Assembly (NCBI RefSeq): GCF_004745825.1
Contig: NZ_SRLA01000002.1
Coordinates: 806,001-870,000, forward strand
DNA: 64,000 bases
Direction of reading: 5' to 3'
From: Hymenobacter fodinae
GTDB taxonomy: Bacteria; Bacteroidota; Bacteroidia; Cytophagales; Hymenobacteraceae
The notes under the pieces were generated by a model, which searched no databases, was not told where the DNA came from, and saw nothing but the letters and a program-made list of their open reading frames with translations. The translations under genes and the position numbers were made by a program. Shown piece by piece: positions 9,701 to 24,700 of this stretch; position 1 is the stretch's first letter, and every line of letters starts with the position of its first letter.

Positions 9701-12700
9701 TACTCCTAGGCCACTTGGTGGTCTTCTGCTATTACCCGTTTCAGCTCCGGCCGCTGGGCTCCCGCGTAGTTGTAGATAACTGCCGCGGTGCCCGCCGCCG
9801 GAGCTGAGTTCGTTTGTAAAACGGAGGAAGCTGCCTCTGCGTATCGGGGGCGAGGAGGAGCGACCGTAAACGCAGCTTCTCTGCTTCGTTATATACTGGC
9901 CTAGCCAGCCGGTTTACCTCCCCTAATCACCTGATTTGCTATGCGCGCCCTTATTCAGCACGAGGCTGTTCTGCCCGATTTGCCCTCGGCTTCCGGAATT
10001 GAAGTAGTGGGGGAGGTGGCCTACATCATCGGCGACGATTCGCCCTTCCTGTATCAGCTGAATGCGGCGTCGTTGGCAGCCGGAGAACGGACGTCGTTGT
10101 TTGAAACGGCCCATTTTAGCACAGGGCGCATTCCCAAAGACCTCAAGTTGGATTTGGAGTGCCTGACGGTTATTAACACGCCGGGCGCTGACGCAGGCCT
10201 ACTGCTGCTGGGCTCGGGGGCTACATCGGCGCGGGAGCAGGGCTTTTGGGTAACTCTGCCCTCGGGTGCCAAAACTGGTTCTACGGTGTACCCGGTGGCG
10301 TTGAGCGGGTTGTATGCGGCCCTGCGCCAGCATTTGCCCGCTGGCATCACCCTTAATCTGGAAGCAGTAGCCGCTACCACTACGGAGCTGCTTATTTTTC
10401 AGCGGACGGTGGGCTCAGCGGCCGGCAATTTGGCGTTTCGGCTGCCGCTGCCCCAGGTGTTGCACTACTTACAGCACCAGACGCAGGCAGTACCGCCCAT
10501 CCGAACGCAACTGTACCAGCTACCTACCATCGAAGGGAAACCGGCGGGTTTTTCGGGCGCTACTTGGTTTGAGAATCAGCTATTCGTGACAGCCTCCGTG
10601 GAAGACACCCAGGATGCCGTGCAGGATGGGGCGGTCTTAGGCTCGTTGGTTGGAATTATAGACTTGAGCAAATCCTCCACTAAACCCGTACCGGTGGCGC
10701 TGGCCCGCCTAGAACTACCCACTGGGCAGGCCTACCGGGGCAAGGTGGAAAGCGTAGCCGTACGGCGGCGCGTAGGCCAACGCACCTACGAACTCCTGCT
10801 CGTCACCGACGACGACCAGGGCGGCTCTACCGCCGTAACCGCAGTTCTGACCGTGTAAAAGGCAATGGTAACGGGGCACTTAGCCCCAACTGCGGGTGCA
10901 GTGCCGCGGAAAGAAATGCTCAATTGCCTGGGAATTGAATGGCTCCTTCTGCTGTTAAGTAGCCAGAGTTGCACGGGGCTTTCGCTCAGCTTTTTACGCT
11001 GTTGTCTAGCTCTGAGTATGTACCCGGTACATAGGCTACTCGAAGTCATTTGTTCTTTCCGCCAATATTGCCCGCATGATTGTTTTTGAGACTCGTTTTC
11101 TTTATCCCGTAAGTGCCGTTCGGCTGCAGGAAGAAGAAGGGATTCTGCCCGCTGAGTTTTTACAGAGTATTGCCACCCTGCGGCCTTTCCTGGAGAAGGA
11201 AAAGGCGTATGGAGAAGTCAGTTCTACGAGTGTGCTTTCGCCGCGCGGGCGCCAATTGGTCATCTACTACCGCAAAACCTACTCGCCGGATGCCGGCTTT
11301 GTGGTAGAAATTCTTGAGGCTGAAGTTGTCCAGGCGCAGTCACTCACCCAAGTGGCCTAGCGAATAAGCACGAGCCGCAACCAGCAATGGCCCTGTCAAC
11401 CCGGTTGGGACCGGAGTGGCAGGGCCATTATCTGTTTCTAGGCCACTATAACGCGGCAGCTAACTGTTGATTCGCTCTAGCAGGCATCGGGGCCGGTGGG
11501 GGAGCCTAAAGAAACGGCATTGAGCTGTTGGCGGGCCAGTTGCCAGCCCGGCAGAAAGCGGTCCATCAGGCCCCAGAAACGGGCATTGTGGTAGCGCTCA
11601 TGCAGATGCACCAGCTCGTGCACCACCACGTACTCCAGACAGTGGGTGGGGCGCTTCATCAGCTCCAGATTCAGCCAGATGCGCTGAGCGCTAATATTAC
11701 AAGTGCCCCAGCGGGTTTTCATTTGCTTGATGGCCCAGGCGGGCTCCGGTACGCCCACCACCCCCGACCACTGGCGCACCATAGCTGGCAGCTGCTCCTT
11801 TAGCTTCTCCCGGTACCAGGCGTTTAGCACTTTGGTGCGCTGCTCTTGAGTGCTGCCCTCGCGCACCCACAGCGTTAGGGTCTGCTCGGCCTCCAGCAGC
11901 TCTATCCAGGGCCGACCACTGGTTAGGAGAACGCGCAACGTGTAGCCGCGGCCCTGGTAAAAGTGCGTTTCGCCCGAAGTGTACTCCAGCGCAATAGGTT
12001 TCTCGCGGGCCTCGAAGCGAGTCTGGTGCTTCTCAATCCAGGCTCTCCGCGCCAGTACCATCTCCCGAATGGCAGCGTCGGGGGTGCGCAGGGGAGCCGC
12101 TACCCGCACCCGCCCGCCGTGGGCATACACCGTCAGGCGCAGGGTGCGAATATTTTTACGGACTATTTCTACCCGCAGATTGTCGATGTGTAATTCAGGC
12201 ATACGAGGCAATCTGCTAACTATTTTTTGGCTGACCAAACGCGCGGTGAGCCGCTAGGCCAGTAGCTTACCGATCAGCTACGCCCCCGAATGGCCACTGC
12301 AAGTGGGAGCAAGTACCTATCTTTCACTTTCCTCCATCCTTCCATCCGCGTTTAGGTAACCAGCATGCATCACATCATTTATATGAGCCGGGGCACCCAG
12401 GCAATGTCCGATGACCAGCTGCGCACGCTGCTGCAGCAAGCCCGCGCCGCCAATGAAGAGCAGAACATTACAGGCGCCCTGGTGTACGGCGATGGTCAGT
12501 TCATGCAAATTATTGAAGGCGAAGAGTCGGTGCTGGCGGCGCTGTACGCCAAGCTGCTTGCTGATCCGCGCCACACAAGCGTGGTGAAGCTGGCAGATAA
12601 GCAAGTGGGCCAACGCAGCTTCGGCGAATGGTCGATGGGGTTCCGGCCGGTGTCGGCGGAGGATTTCGCGGAACTCACGGGCTACGTTGAGCCTGATAAG

Positions 12701-15700
12701 CTCGATCTGAGCGCGCCTGGGCTGAGCGCCGCCGATGCTCTGCTCCTGCAAATGATGAAAGTGTTCGTGCTAACCCCGTTGAAGAACTAAGTGGCCTAGA
12801 CGGTACCTCTAACCTTAGAGCAAGAGACACCAGCACAAGTGATAAAGCCGCGGATAGTAGGCAGGTTCGCCTACTACAGAACGTCACACTAACTCGTTAT
12901 GTCAAGCGAAGTAGCGACATCTCGCGTGGTGCCTATGCAGTGGGAATCAACTAGCCTAGAATAGCCTGAGTAGCCCTTCGCTCAAGCGCAGGCAGGAGCT
13001 TACCGCTAGGCCACTGGTTCATGCGTGAGAAGATCTGCCTGCATCAGGAGTATGTGCTGAGAGAGTTGCTAGCATGCTAGAGACTGGCAGACTCTTTGGC
13101 ATTCTCACGTCGGCAGCATTTTAAGTGTCGGATACAACCATTAGGGGAGCACACCGCTCTCCTGACTGGCTATGCCTTTATCCTTCACTTTCAACTATTC
13201 CTTATGCTCGTTCGTCACGCTGCTTTCTGTGGACTATTGTTAACCGCCCCGCTCGTGGGGCTTGCCCAAACTACCAAGCCGGCGCCGCCTCGGTTTTATG
13301 TAGGACTGTCTGCCTACACCAGCGCATACCAGCGGGCCAGTCGTCAGTTCGGGAAAAATCAGCTACTACCCTTGCAGGCTACGGTGGGCTACCAACTCAC
13401 TCCGCGGTGGGCCGTGCAAACCGGACTGGCCTACAACGTAGGCAAAGGCGTGTTCTCGGGCACTTCCTACGACTTCGATGGTAGTGTGCGCGGCGACTAC
13501 CGGGCAGCTTTCCGGACCTCTACGCTGTCCCTTTCGGCGCTGGGGCGCTACACGCTCACCCGTACGCCCATCCACCGCTTCCAGGTAGATCTGTTGGGCG
13601 GCGTCACGATGGAACACCGAACTTCCAGATCCTCCGGCTTCAGCCCCGACAACACCCAACCTGGCGGCATCAGTACTTACAATACAAGCTGGCGCGGCAC
13701 CTCTTACCTGCTGACCTTCGGCCCCAGCCTGCGCTACCGCGTGAGCCCCAAAGTAGACCTAGTAGGGGAGGGCACTATGAACGTTAACATGGAGACCTTG
13801 CGCGACTTAACAACTTCTGGCGCCCTAGGCGTGCGCTACCGATTTGGGCGGTAGAGGTGCAAATACTCTTTTCGCACCCATTACCACACAGCTAGGCTAT
13901 TTCTGGGCGGCATACTGGCCTAGCCAGAGGAAACAGTTGCTATTTTCTGTGGAACGACAGGTGATAGTTGCGCGCAGATCAGATTAAGCTATACACTCCA
14001 GCTGCTTCAGCTGTTTTCTGCCCTATTCTTCTTGTGACATCCATGGAAACTCCCTATAACCTCATTAAACAAGCGTATGCGGCGTTCAACGCCCGCGACA
14101 TTCCTATAGTCCTCGCTACGCTTCACCCGCAGGTGCGCTGGTCGAGGGCCTGGGAGGGAGACTACGCCACAGGCCACGACGAAGTGCGGAGTTATTGGCA
14201 GCGCCAGTGGCAGGAGCTAGACCCGCACGTTGAGCCCACGAATATCCGCGAGCGGGCTGATGGGAGATTAGAAGTTGCAGTGCAGCAGCTAGTGAAGGAT
14301 AAACAGGGAAAAGTAATCTTCGAGGGCCCCATAAAGCATGTTTACACCCTACAAGACGGGCTACTACAGCAAATGGACATTGAGCACGTGTAGCAACTAG
14401 AGCTAGAAAGGCTACCGCTTGGCTCTCAATAAAGATGATTCAGTAGGAGGGCTTCCCTGCTAAAATGCCAAAAGCTCGAAAGGGCCGCTTCAGTTTTATT
14501 GAAGCGGCCCTTTCGAGCTTTTGGCAGGCGTTACACCTGTACTGTACCCAGAGCCGGGGTCGAACCGGCACATCTTTCGATATCGGTGTTTGAGACCGAC
14601 GCGTCTACCGATTCCGCCATCTGGGCATCTCGTTCCCACAACTCAGGAACGGGTGGCAAACTTAGTGAGACTTTCTTTAATGCGCAACAAATAGCGCTTT
14701 TTGAGATAATAAGTTCGGATTTGCTGTAGGGCTTGGGGGCGCGTATCCACGGGTAGTCCCTCATAGCCAGCTAGTACCGGCTCAATACCCGCATCGAGGG
14801 CATCAGATAAATCTTTTACGTCGGTTTCTACGCGCTGCATAATTTCGGGGTCGGGCTCAAACTCCAGCTCCATGAGCTGCTCGTTAAGATCCATTACCTC
14901 CATCAGGAAATCAGGGGGCAGTTCCTGCTTGCCTTCTTCCAGCAGTCCGTGCCGGCCTAGGATGTAGGCCATGCGCTGATCGGGGTCGGAGAGGGTGCGG
15001 TAGGCGTTGGTATTGAGCGTGGCTAGGTGCAGGATTTCCTGCTGGCGCTCCGGGGTGGCCGTCGCGTGAAAATCGGGGTGATACTCGCGGCTGAGGGCGT
15101 AGTACTTGCGCTTGAGGGCGGCCTCATCGGGGCGGAAGGTCTCGGGCAACTCGTAGAATTCGAAGTAGTCGGTAGTCATGATGGATCTGGAGGGAGGAAG
15201 CAAAACCGCTAAAGTGCCCTACGGCGTTCGGCTAGGTTCGGGTGAGTTGTATAAGCCGGCAGCCGGCGGTTTGTTTGCCGAGAGCAAGGGCAAGAGCACG
15301 CAGAGAGTGGCCTAGAAAGGGGAGGGGTGAGCTGAAAGGACGTCATTCCGAGCGCAGCCGAGGAATCTTGCGTGCTGACTCTGCACATAATCAAACTGGC
15401 CTAGAGCACTGGTCCAGCACGTCATCTGAGCAAAGCGAAGGATCTTACCACGCCAGCACGAGGTACTAGGCCAGCCGGTCTTGCCTGATAAGGTCCTTCC
15501 TTAGTCAGGATGACGTGCTTTTGGTGTGGGTTAATTTAGCAACGTCAGCACGCGAGATGTCTCGACAAGCTCGACATGACGTTCACTTTTTTTCAGGTCC
15601 TTTCCTGGGCCGGGTAGTATCTCTAGGCCAGGTCGGCGGGGAGGGTGGCGGCTTCTACGCGGTGCACGGAGAAAGCAGCGGGCGGAGCGGAGAACAGCTT

Positions 15701-18700
15701 CTTGGTGGCGGGCCACACCTGGCCAAACAGCTCGGAGCGGCGGTAGGCATTCAAGACATCAACGGAGTCCCAGTGGCTGTGTGTGCAGTACACGTAGGGC
15801 AGCTCCGCATCTTGCCACAGTTCGAGAAACCGGCACCCCGGCATCTGTCGGATCTGGTGCTCCGTCTGCCGAAAAATCTCCAGGAATTCAGGCACCCGCT
15901 CCGGGGCAAACGTCATGCGCACAATTCGAATCAGCATAGGAAAAAGCCGCTACTTTTCGGTACCAAAGAAGAGAAGCACTACCTGACACGGTGGCAGTAA
16001 GTACTTAACATAATATAAAAACAGTTAGCAAATCTGCTCCTGACTCAAATAAAGCAGGTTTTCAGTGACCTAAGCTTCCGTGGGGAAGCGCACATCTACC
16101 TGCGAGTCGAAGTAGAGGCCTAGTAGTTCGGAGGCGTTACCTTGGTTGATGCCAATGCACAGCTGGTCCTGGCTGTTGAAGATGCACACCACTTCGCCGG
16201 GAGGCGCGGCCTGAAAATGGGGGGCAATATCGCGCACCGTTTCGCGAGCGAAGTGGATGGTGCTGGGGCGGTTGCGGCCCAGCACTTCCACGGCCGTGCG
16301 GGTAATGTTGGTGATGAGGTTGCCGTAGTGGTCCACATGCACCACGTGGCCCGTGATGCGGTGGTCTTGGAGGCGCAACTGGCGGTTGAGGAGCTGGTAG
16401 GCCTCGGTGGTGATGGGACCCAGTTCCACGAGGGCGCCGCCCTTGGCCAGGTGCACGGCGGCGGGGGCCAGCAGGTCACGGGTGGGGGAGGCAGTGGCGT
16501 TGGTGCTGGCGCCCAGGCTCACGAGCTGCTCGGGCTTACCATCACAAAGCAGGGGCAGGATGCCGTTATCGGCCGAGACAAAGAAGTGGCCCTCGTGCTC
16601 GGCGGCGTGCCAGGCAGCCCGCGGAGCGCCCAAATCATTGACCCCAATCAGGTGCACGGTGCCCACCGGGAAGTCGCGAAATACCGCCGATAGAACGTGA
16701 ACGGCGTGCGCGATGTTAAAGGGTTCAATGGCGTGCGAAATGTCCAGCACGGGAATGGCGGGGGCCAACTGCAGAATCCGGGCTTTTACTGCCGCAACAT
16801 AATGGTCGCGGTAGCCAAAGTCAGATAGAAACGTAATCAACCCCATTGCCTAAAATTCTCAGTTATTCGTACTATTGCCAGAGGCCGTGTAAGGCGGCAA
16901 AAGTAGGCGTTTTGCTGCGAAATGGGAGAAATAAAGTCGGCCGGACTTTTGTTGTTCTCTCGTGGCGCGGCCGGGCAAAGCGCCGTTCCCTACTTCGATA
17001 CCGGCAAATTTCTATTTCTTTCGTCACAAAATTCCCTCAGATTGGTCGAGAAAATCATAACGCTCGAAAACGTGTCCCTGGTTGAGTTTCTGGGGCCCGA
17101 TAACCAAAACATCCGCCAGCTGGCGGCTGCTTTCCCCGGCAGTAAAATTATATCCAGGGGCAACGAGATTAAAGTACAGGGCCAGCCGGCCGTTATCAGC
17201 CGCATCAACGAAATTCTGTCGGCTCTGCTGGAGCATTACCACCAGTACGGGCAGATAACCGACAAAACGGTTTCGCAATACCTGAGCTCTGCCGACGAAG
17301 ATCAGCAGGACCGTTTATTGGCGGCCTCGCCCGATGTTATCCTGTTTGGGGCCAAGGGCGGTATCATCAAAGCCAAAACTGCCAACCAGCAGCGCCTCGT
17401 GGATGCCGTACTGCGCAACGACTTGGTGTTTGCACTGGGGCCGGCCGGTACGGGTAAAACCTACATTTCGGTGGCGTTGGCCGTGCGGGCACTCAAGAAT
17501 AAGGAGGTCAAGAAAATCATCATCTCTCGCCCCGTGGTAGAGGCCGGCGAAAGCCTTGGTTTCTTGCCCGGTGACATGAAGGAGAAGGTAGACCCCTACC
17601 TGCGCCCGATTTACGACGCGCTGGAAGACATGCTGCCCGCCGAGAAGTTCAAGCTCTATCTGGAGAACAAGACCATTGAAATTGCCCCCCTGGCTTACAT
17701 GCGTGGCCGGACGCTGAACAATGCCTTTGTGCTGCTGGACGAAGCCCAGAACACCACGCCCTCGCAGCTCAAGATGTTCCTGACCCGGATGGGCCCCTCG
17801 GCTAAGGTGATGGTAAATGGCGACCGGAGTCAGATTGACCTGCCCACCAAGCAGAAGTCGGGTCTGATTCAGGCGTTGGACATTCTGAAGGACGTGAACG
17901 GCATCGGCTTCGTGGAAATGACCGCCGACGACGTAGTGCGTCACCGCCTTGTGAAGCAGATTGTGCAGGCCTACGACAAGTTTGATGTGCAGATGCAGAA
18001 GGACCAAGCTAACCGCCCGCCCCGCGAGTACCAGCCCTACCGCCGCCCCAACGGCCCCGGTATGGCCGCCGCTGACCCAGGCCGCCACCCCGATGCCCGC
18101 CGCGAGGATGATGGCATGCAGGACCTGCCTGTAAACCACGAGCAGCTCTAGCAGTTCGTTAGGCCACTATACCCGAAAAAAGCTGTTTCCCAAGGGAGCA
18201 GCTTTTTTCTTTTCTGCCCTACTTTCGCACGCTCACCCGGCCCACACCTGTCAGGCTGCTCTAGCCGTTACTTCCCAATAGCTTTTCCGCACATGAACGC
18301 CCAGCGCATCACTTCTCCCCAAGACCTCGACGCCGCTCTGGTTATTCGCAACATTGTGTTTGTGCAGGGCCAAAACGTGCCCGCCGACCTGGAAAACGAC
18401 GCCCACGACCGCACCGACGCTACTCACTACCTGGCCCGCACCCCCGACGGCACCCCCTGCGGCACTGCCCGCTGGCGCCGCACCGACAATGGCGTGAAGC
18501 TAGAGCGCTTCGCCGTGCTGGAGCAGTTCCGCAACCAGGAGGCCGGCGCCGCCCTGCTTGCCAGCGTGCTACAGGACGTGCAAGCCGCCCACCCCGACGC
18601 GACAGTATACCTGCACGCCCAACTCCCCGCCGTGCGCTTCTACGAGCGCCACGGCTTCGAAAAATCCGGGGAGCCCTTCACAGAAGCCGACATCGTGCAC

Positions 18701-21700
18701 TATAAAATGACCTGGAAGCGCCCAGCCTAGTAGCCTAGTATAAAACGGAGAGCAAGAACGACACTCCCCTCAGATGAGTAGGGGGTTGGGGAAGGCTGAA
18801 CTGCTAGACCAACTACACCAGCCCGTCATGTTACAGCTAGTCTAGGCCACCGATTATGATGCCCCGTACTTCTGTCACTCAACAGAAGCGCGGGGCATTT
18901 GTATTGCCCCTGCTTTTCTGCATTTTGCTTAGGCTATTTGGGGCTGACTGATTTACAGTTGGTTCTGCAGATATACTGGTGTTTAATACAAGTGCAGTAC
19001 ATGATTAAGTGGGCTCCGTATGCCTTCGTGCGGCTGGTACTGCCCCTAATGGCGGGCATCCTGACCTACCTATACTTTGGCTCTGCGCTGCCGCCTATGC
19101 TGTGGGCCGTGACTGGCCTAGCGGCTCTTTTTATTACGGTACAGCTCTGGGCCGCACGTCAACCCCAACTGGGCGCTACTGATGCTGCCGGCTTGCTGGC
19201 CATTATTACACTATATGTGGCTGGTATCAGCCTTACTCAACAAGCCACGGAAAGTCGTGCCGCCAACCACCTAAACCGCTTCGGAAATCGAGTGGAGTTT
19301 TACCGGGCCGTGGTGGACGACTACACCGTGGTGCGGCCCGCTACCTACGCTACCACTGTGCGCGTGTCAGCGGTGCGGGTAGGAGGGAAGTGGCAGCCGG
19401 CGGTGGGCGGCATCCGCGTATCTATTCCACGCGACTCCAGCGTGGCGGCTCCGCAGTACGGCGACGTGTGGCTGGTGCGCGGGGCGCCCTCGATCAGCAA
19501 GCTGCCGCTCAACCCCGGCGAGTTTGACTACCGCCGCTACCTGGAGTACCACCAAGTGTATCACCAGCACTTCATCCACCCCGATCAGTACCGGCTCCTG
19601 GAAGTGGCCCCGCCCAGCTTGTGGCGCGCAACTGCCATGCGGGCAGCGCGGGTGCTGGATGGTGTGTTTCGAGAATACGTGCACGAGAAGCGGGAGTATG
19701 CCCTGGCCTCGGCGCTGGTGCTGGGCATTAAGGATGAGGTAGACCAAGCCACCAAACAAGCCTACGCCAACACCGGCACCACCCACATTATGGCTGTATC
19801 GGGGTTGCAGGTGGGGCTGCTGTTTGCGGCCGTTACGTGGCTGCTAGGCTTTGTGCCGGGCCGGCGCGGGCCGTGGTTTCGGCTAGTGGCGGCGCTGCTC
19901 GGGCTGGCCGTTATCTGGAGCTACGCGTTTGTGACGGGGCTATCGGCCTCAGTGTTACGGGCCGCCGTGATGTTCACATTCCTGATTCTAGGCCAGTCGG
20001 TAGGGCGTCGCGCCAACATGTTCAATATGCTGGCGTTGGCAGCTTTCGTGCTGCTCTGCTACGATCCGTATTTGCTCTGCGACGTAGGTTTTCAACTCTC
20101 GTTTTTGGCGGTGCTCAGCATTGTGTATTTGCAGCCACGGATTGTGGCTTGGCTGGAGCCGCGGGAGTATTTCTTGGATCGGCAGCGACCCTGGCAGCCC
20201 AGAACGGTGCAGCGGCTGTGGGTCGCTACGGGCTGGCTGACCGATAAAATCTGGCAGGCCACGGCGCTTTCCCTGGCGGCGCAGGTGGCTACCTTTCCAC
20301 TAGGCCTCTACTACTTCCATCAGTTTCCGCTGGGCTTTCTGTTCTCCAACCTGGTGGCCGTGCCCATTTCCAGTGGGGCTGTGTACGTGGGCCTCTTGCT
20401 GCTGGTATTGAAGGGACTTGTGGCCTGCGTAGGCCTAGTATCCGGCAGCTTAGCGACCCTACTTGACTGGGTGCCGCGTGGAGTGGCCTACGTGTTTGAG
20501 CACCTGATCTGGATGTTCAATGAATACATCTTCTGGATTGGCCGCCAGATGCCCGGTGCTCTCATTTCGGGCATTCACATAACGGCCGCGCAAGCCTGGC
20601 TGATTGTGGCCACAATTTTAGCGGTGCTCGTGTTCTTTGCCGCTAAACGACTCGTCTGGCTTGGGGTAGCGTGCACCTTGCTAGGCTTGTTTGCGAGCAG
20701 CCGGGTGTGGGCGGCCCGCCAACTTGCGCCCGATAAGCAACTACTAGTCTACAGCATTCCGCGCCGCTCGGTGCTGGGCTTCTGGCACGGGGCCTCCGCC
20801 GATATTGTGCCACTTGATTCTCTGCCCCTCACGGAAACGGAACGAACCTACCGCATTGTGCCCGGTAGTATTCTGCGCGATGCCCGGCGGGTGAGCTATT
20901 ATCCGGGCTGGCGGGGGGCGCCGGTGCCAGTTCTAGTAGGCGAGCCCGGACTTACCTTAGCAACCTGGCACGGGGTGCGGCTGGCTATTGTAAGCAGCCA
21001 GCTCAGTGCAGCTCGTCGGCCTACGCCCGTTGAGGTGGTGGTGCTGAGGCGCAACCCTCGGATTCGGGCGGAAGAGTTGGCAGAAATTTTTGGCTCCGCG
21101 GCGGCCGTGGTATTCGATTCTTCCTGCAAGAGTTGGTACGTAGCTCGGCAAAATTCTGCGCTGCAGGCCGCTGGTTTTCAGACATATGATGTTACGGCAC
21201 AGGGCGCTTTCGTCGTGCAGCCGCCAAGATAGGGAGGGCGCCGCCGCGCGTTCACCGAAACTTCTGAGCCCTTCCCTACGCTATAGACTTTATTAGTAAG
21301 AGAAATTTTGCTGATTAGTAGCATGTACGCTTCTTAATCTCAGCGCAGGTAGTGGGCTCGTGTAGCTTGCTTCGGTGCTGCCTCCTTTCACCGCTTCTGC
21401 AACGCCCATGACCATGGATAACATGCCTACTCAGGAACTGGAAGACCTGCGCTACATTCGCTACGAGGCCCAGGACTCCATTGGCTATATCACTCTAAAC
21501 CGCCCCGACAAACGCAACGCGCTCAACGCCGACGTGGTGACGGAGCTTAAGCAGGCCTTTGAGTTTGCCGAAGATGACGAAGCCTGCAAGGTAATTGTGC
21601 TGCGGGCCGAAGGCGACGTATTCTGTGCCGGGGCCGATCTGGCCTACATTCAGGAGTTGCAGAGCTTTGGCTACACCGATAACCTAGCTGACTCTACCCA

Positions 21701-24700
21701 CCTTATGCAGCTCTTTCACCAGATTTACACCCTGAACAAGGTGGTGGTGGCCGAGATACAAGGCCATGCGCTGGCCGGTGGCTGTGGCCTAGCCACCATC
21801 TGCGACTTCGCGTTTGCGACCCCCGAGGCCAAGTTCGGCTATACGGAAGTGAAAATTGGGTTCTTGCCAGCTATTGTGAGCGTATTCTTGCTCCGCAAGA
21901 TTGGCGAGGCCCGTACCAAGCAACTGCTACTCACCGGCGACGTTATTTCGGCCCATACCGCGCAGGAATTTGGCTTGATTAATTTCTTAGTGCCAAGGGA
22001 AGAACTTTCCGCTAAGGTGCGGCAGTTTGCGCGCCGCTTGTGCGTTGAAAACTCGGCTCAGAGCATGGAGCTAACCAAAGAAATGCTGGCCCGCATTCCT
22101 GAAATGCCCCTGGAAGATAGCTTGCGCTATACGGCTCAGCTCAACGCCGAGGCTCGCGGTACCCTTGACTGCCGTCGTGGAATTGCCGCTTTCCTCAGCA
22201 AGGAGAAAATCACCTGGGACAACTAAGTAGTAGTAGTAGAGCGATAGATAAGCTAAGCCCCGCCGGGAGTCAGCGTCAGCTGCCCTTGGGTGGGGCTTGT
22301 GCTTTACTGGTCAGTTAGATATTTAGTGGGCTCCTGCGCTAAATAGGGCAATGGTGTGGCAGAAGCTCTCTATCTTTCCTCGTTAAAATTTTTCAAACTT
22401 CTCAAGTTCCTCCGTAGTTAGACCTGTATGACAACGCTGGCAGCCGTGGCCGTTACGACGGCTACCTTTCTCGGGATGGAGTTTGTGGCGTGGTTTATGC
22501 ACCGCTTTGTGTTGCATGGGCCCTTGTGGTTTTTGCACCGCTCCCACCACGTCCGTCATCCGCATACGTTTGAACGCAACGATTTTTTCTTTCTGTTCTA
22601 CGGTTCTCTGTCGATGCTGCTGATAATTTACGGCTCCGACAGCAAAGATTTTCGGTACTGGATGGGAGTGGGGATTGCTGCCTATGGCACGCTCTACTTC
22701 TTCGTGCATGATGTGCTAATTCACGGCCGGATGCGGTTTTGGCGGAAATCGCGCAATACCTATCTGCGGGCCCTGAACATGGCGCATAAAGTGCACCACA
22801 AGGCCACTTCCCGTGACGGTTCTGAAGAATTTGGGTTGCTATGGGTGTCTCCTAAGTATTTTTTGCTGGCCCTGCGCAAGCCTGCCCCCACCCGGGTGCT
22901 GCGCCAGCGGCCTGGTTCGGTGAGTAACGTTTAAGTAGAGAGGGTAAACGAACGTGGGACATTTTTCCATCAGCGACTTAGAGCAGCTGTCTGGCATCAA
23001 GGCGCATACCATCCGGATTTGGGAGCAGCGATACGGCATTCTCAGGCCCGTGCGCACCGCCACCAATATCCGCACCTACTGCGACGATGACTTACGGCGC
23101 TTGCTCAATGTGGCTACGCTTTATAATCGGGGGCACCGTATCTCCCGCATTGCGCAGCTTTCAGAGCAAGAGTTGGCAAAAGCCGTTATATCCTGCGATG
23201 AGGATGGCAATAACTGTTGCCAACAGGTAAACTCTCTGTTAGCCGCCATGCTGCGCATGGATGAGCCCCAATTGAGCTGCCTGATGAACCGGGCCGTATG
23301 TAATATGGGCTTCGAGGACGCCATTTTGCACGTGGCCTACCCCTTCCTGCAACGCATCGGGGTTATGTGGCAAGCTGGTAGCGTAAATCCGGCCCACGAG
23401 CACTTGGTTACCAACTTGCTGCGCCAAAAGATTATGGCGGGCATTGATAACCTAGCCCCGGCGCAACCCGCTGAAGTAAAACGTTGGGTGCTATTTCTGC
23501 CAGAAGGGGAAATGCATGAGCTGGCTCTTCTGTTTATGAATTACGTGCTACGGGTAAGAGGCCACCACGTATTGTACCTCGGCCAGAACTTGCCCATTGC
23601 GGAGTTAAAAACCATCAACGAGACGTACCAGCCTTTTGCCCTGTGCACTGTGATGACCGCCGTGCCAGAGCGCGACCGGGTGCAGGAATTTATTGATGAA
23701 CTGGAGCAAGTATGCCCAGACCGCATGATGTTTCTGTACGGACCCCTGGTACAACAAGAAAATGTACGACTACCGTTTAACGCGGTAAAAGTGAGGTTGA
23801 TGACTGATTTTATCTCGTTGGTCGAGGAAATGACTCCATCCCCGGTGTGCTATACTCTGGAAATGGCAAAAACTTAACACACAGTTGTTGAACGAACTCA
23901 AGGCCTGACCGTAAGCTTCCAAAGCTTTCGTCAGGCCTTTTCTATGGGCTGCAGTTTAGCTGTTGCAACCTGTGGTATTAATACAAGTAATTGCGTTATG
24001 TGCTGACAGACAAAAAGTTATATATTGAACGGGTGATGTGCCCTAGGATGTGGGGTGGGTAGGAAAAATAAATGTGTGAGGGAAGACGACTTTCAAAAAC
24101 CCTCGTATATTTGTTTAACTTTTTGCCACGAAAAGCTAAACAGTATGACCTCTTTGGAATTCACCAACCAAGTACAGAAGATTTCTTACTCTCTAAAGCC
24201 CGTGGCGATGAACCTGACCCGCGACGCCGACGATGCAAAGGATCTTGTGCAGGAAACCCTGCTCAAAGCGCTGCTCAACAAGGACAAGTTCAAGGCGGGC
24301 ACCAACTTGAAGGCATGGTTGTACACCATCATGCGCAACACCTTCATCAACAACTACAATAAGATTACCAAGCGCAATAGCAATATTGATAGCACTGAGT
24401 ATTTCCAATATTTTAATACTGACGAAAACTACATCACCCACAACGGTGCTACCTCGGATTTCGTAGTAACAGATATCAATGAAGCTATTGCCGGACTGTC
24501 GGCCGATTACCGGACGCCGTTCATGATGTACTACATTGGTTATAAGTACTTGGAAATTGCTGAGAAGCTGCAAATTCCCATTGGCACCGTCAAGAACCGT
24601 ATTCACATCGCCCGCAAAGAGCTTAAGCAGGCGCTGAAGACATACGCCCCCGGCGTGTAGGGAATAGGGAGAGAGTACAGACCCGCCCCGGGCGTATAGC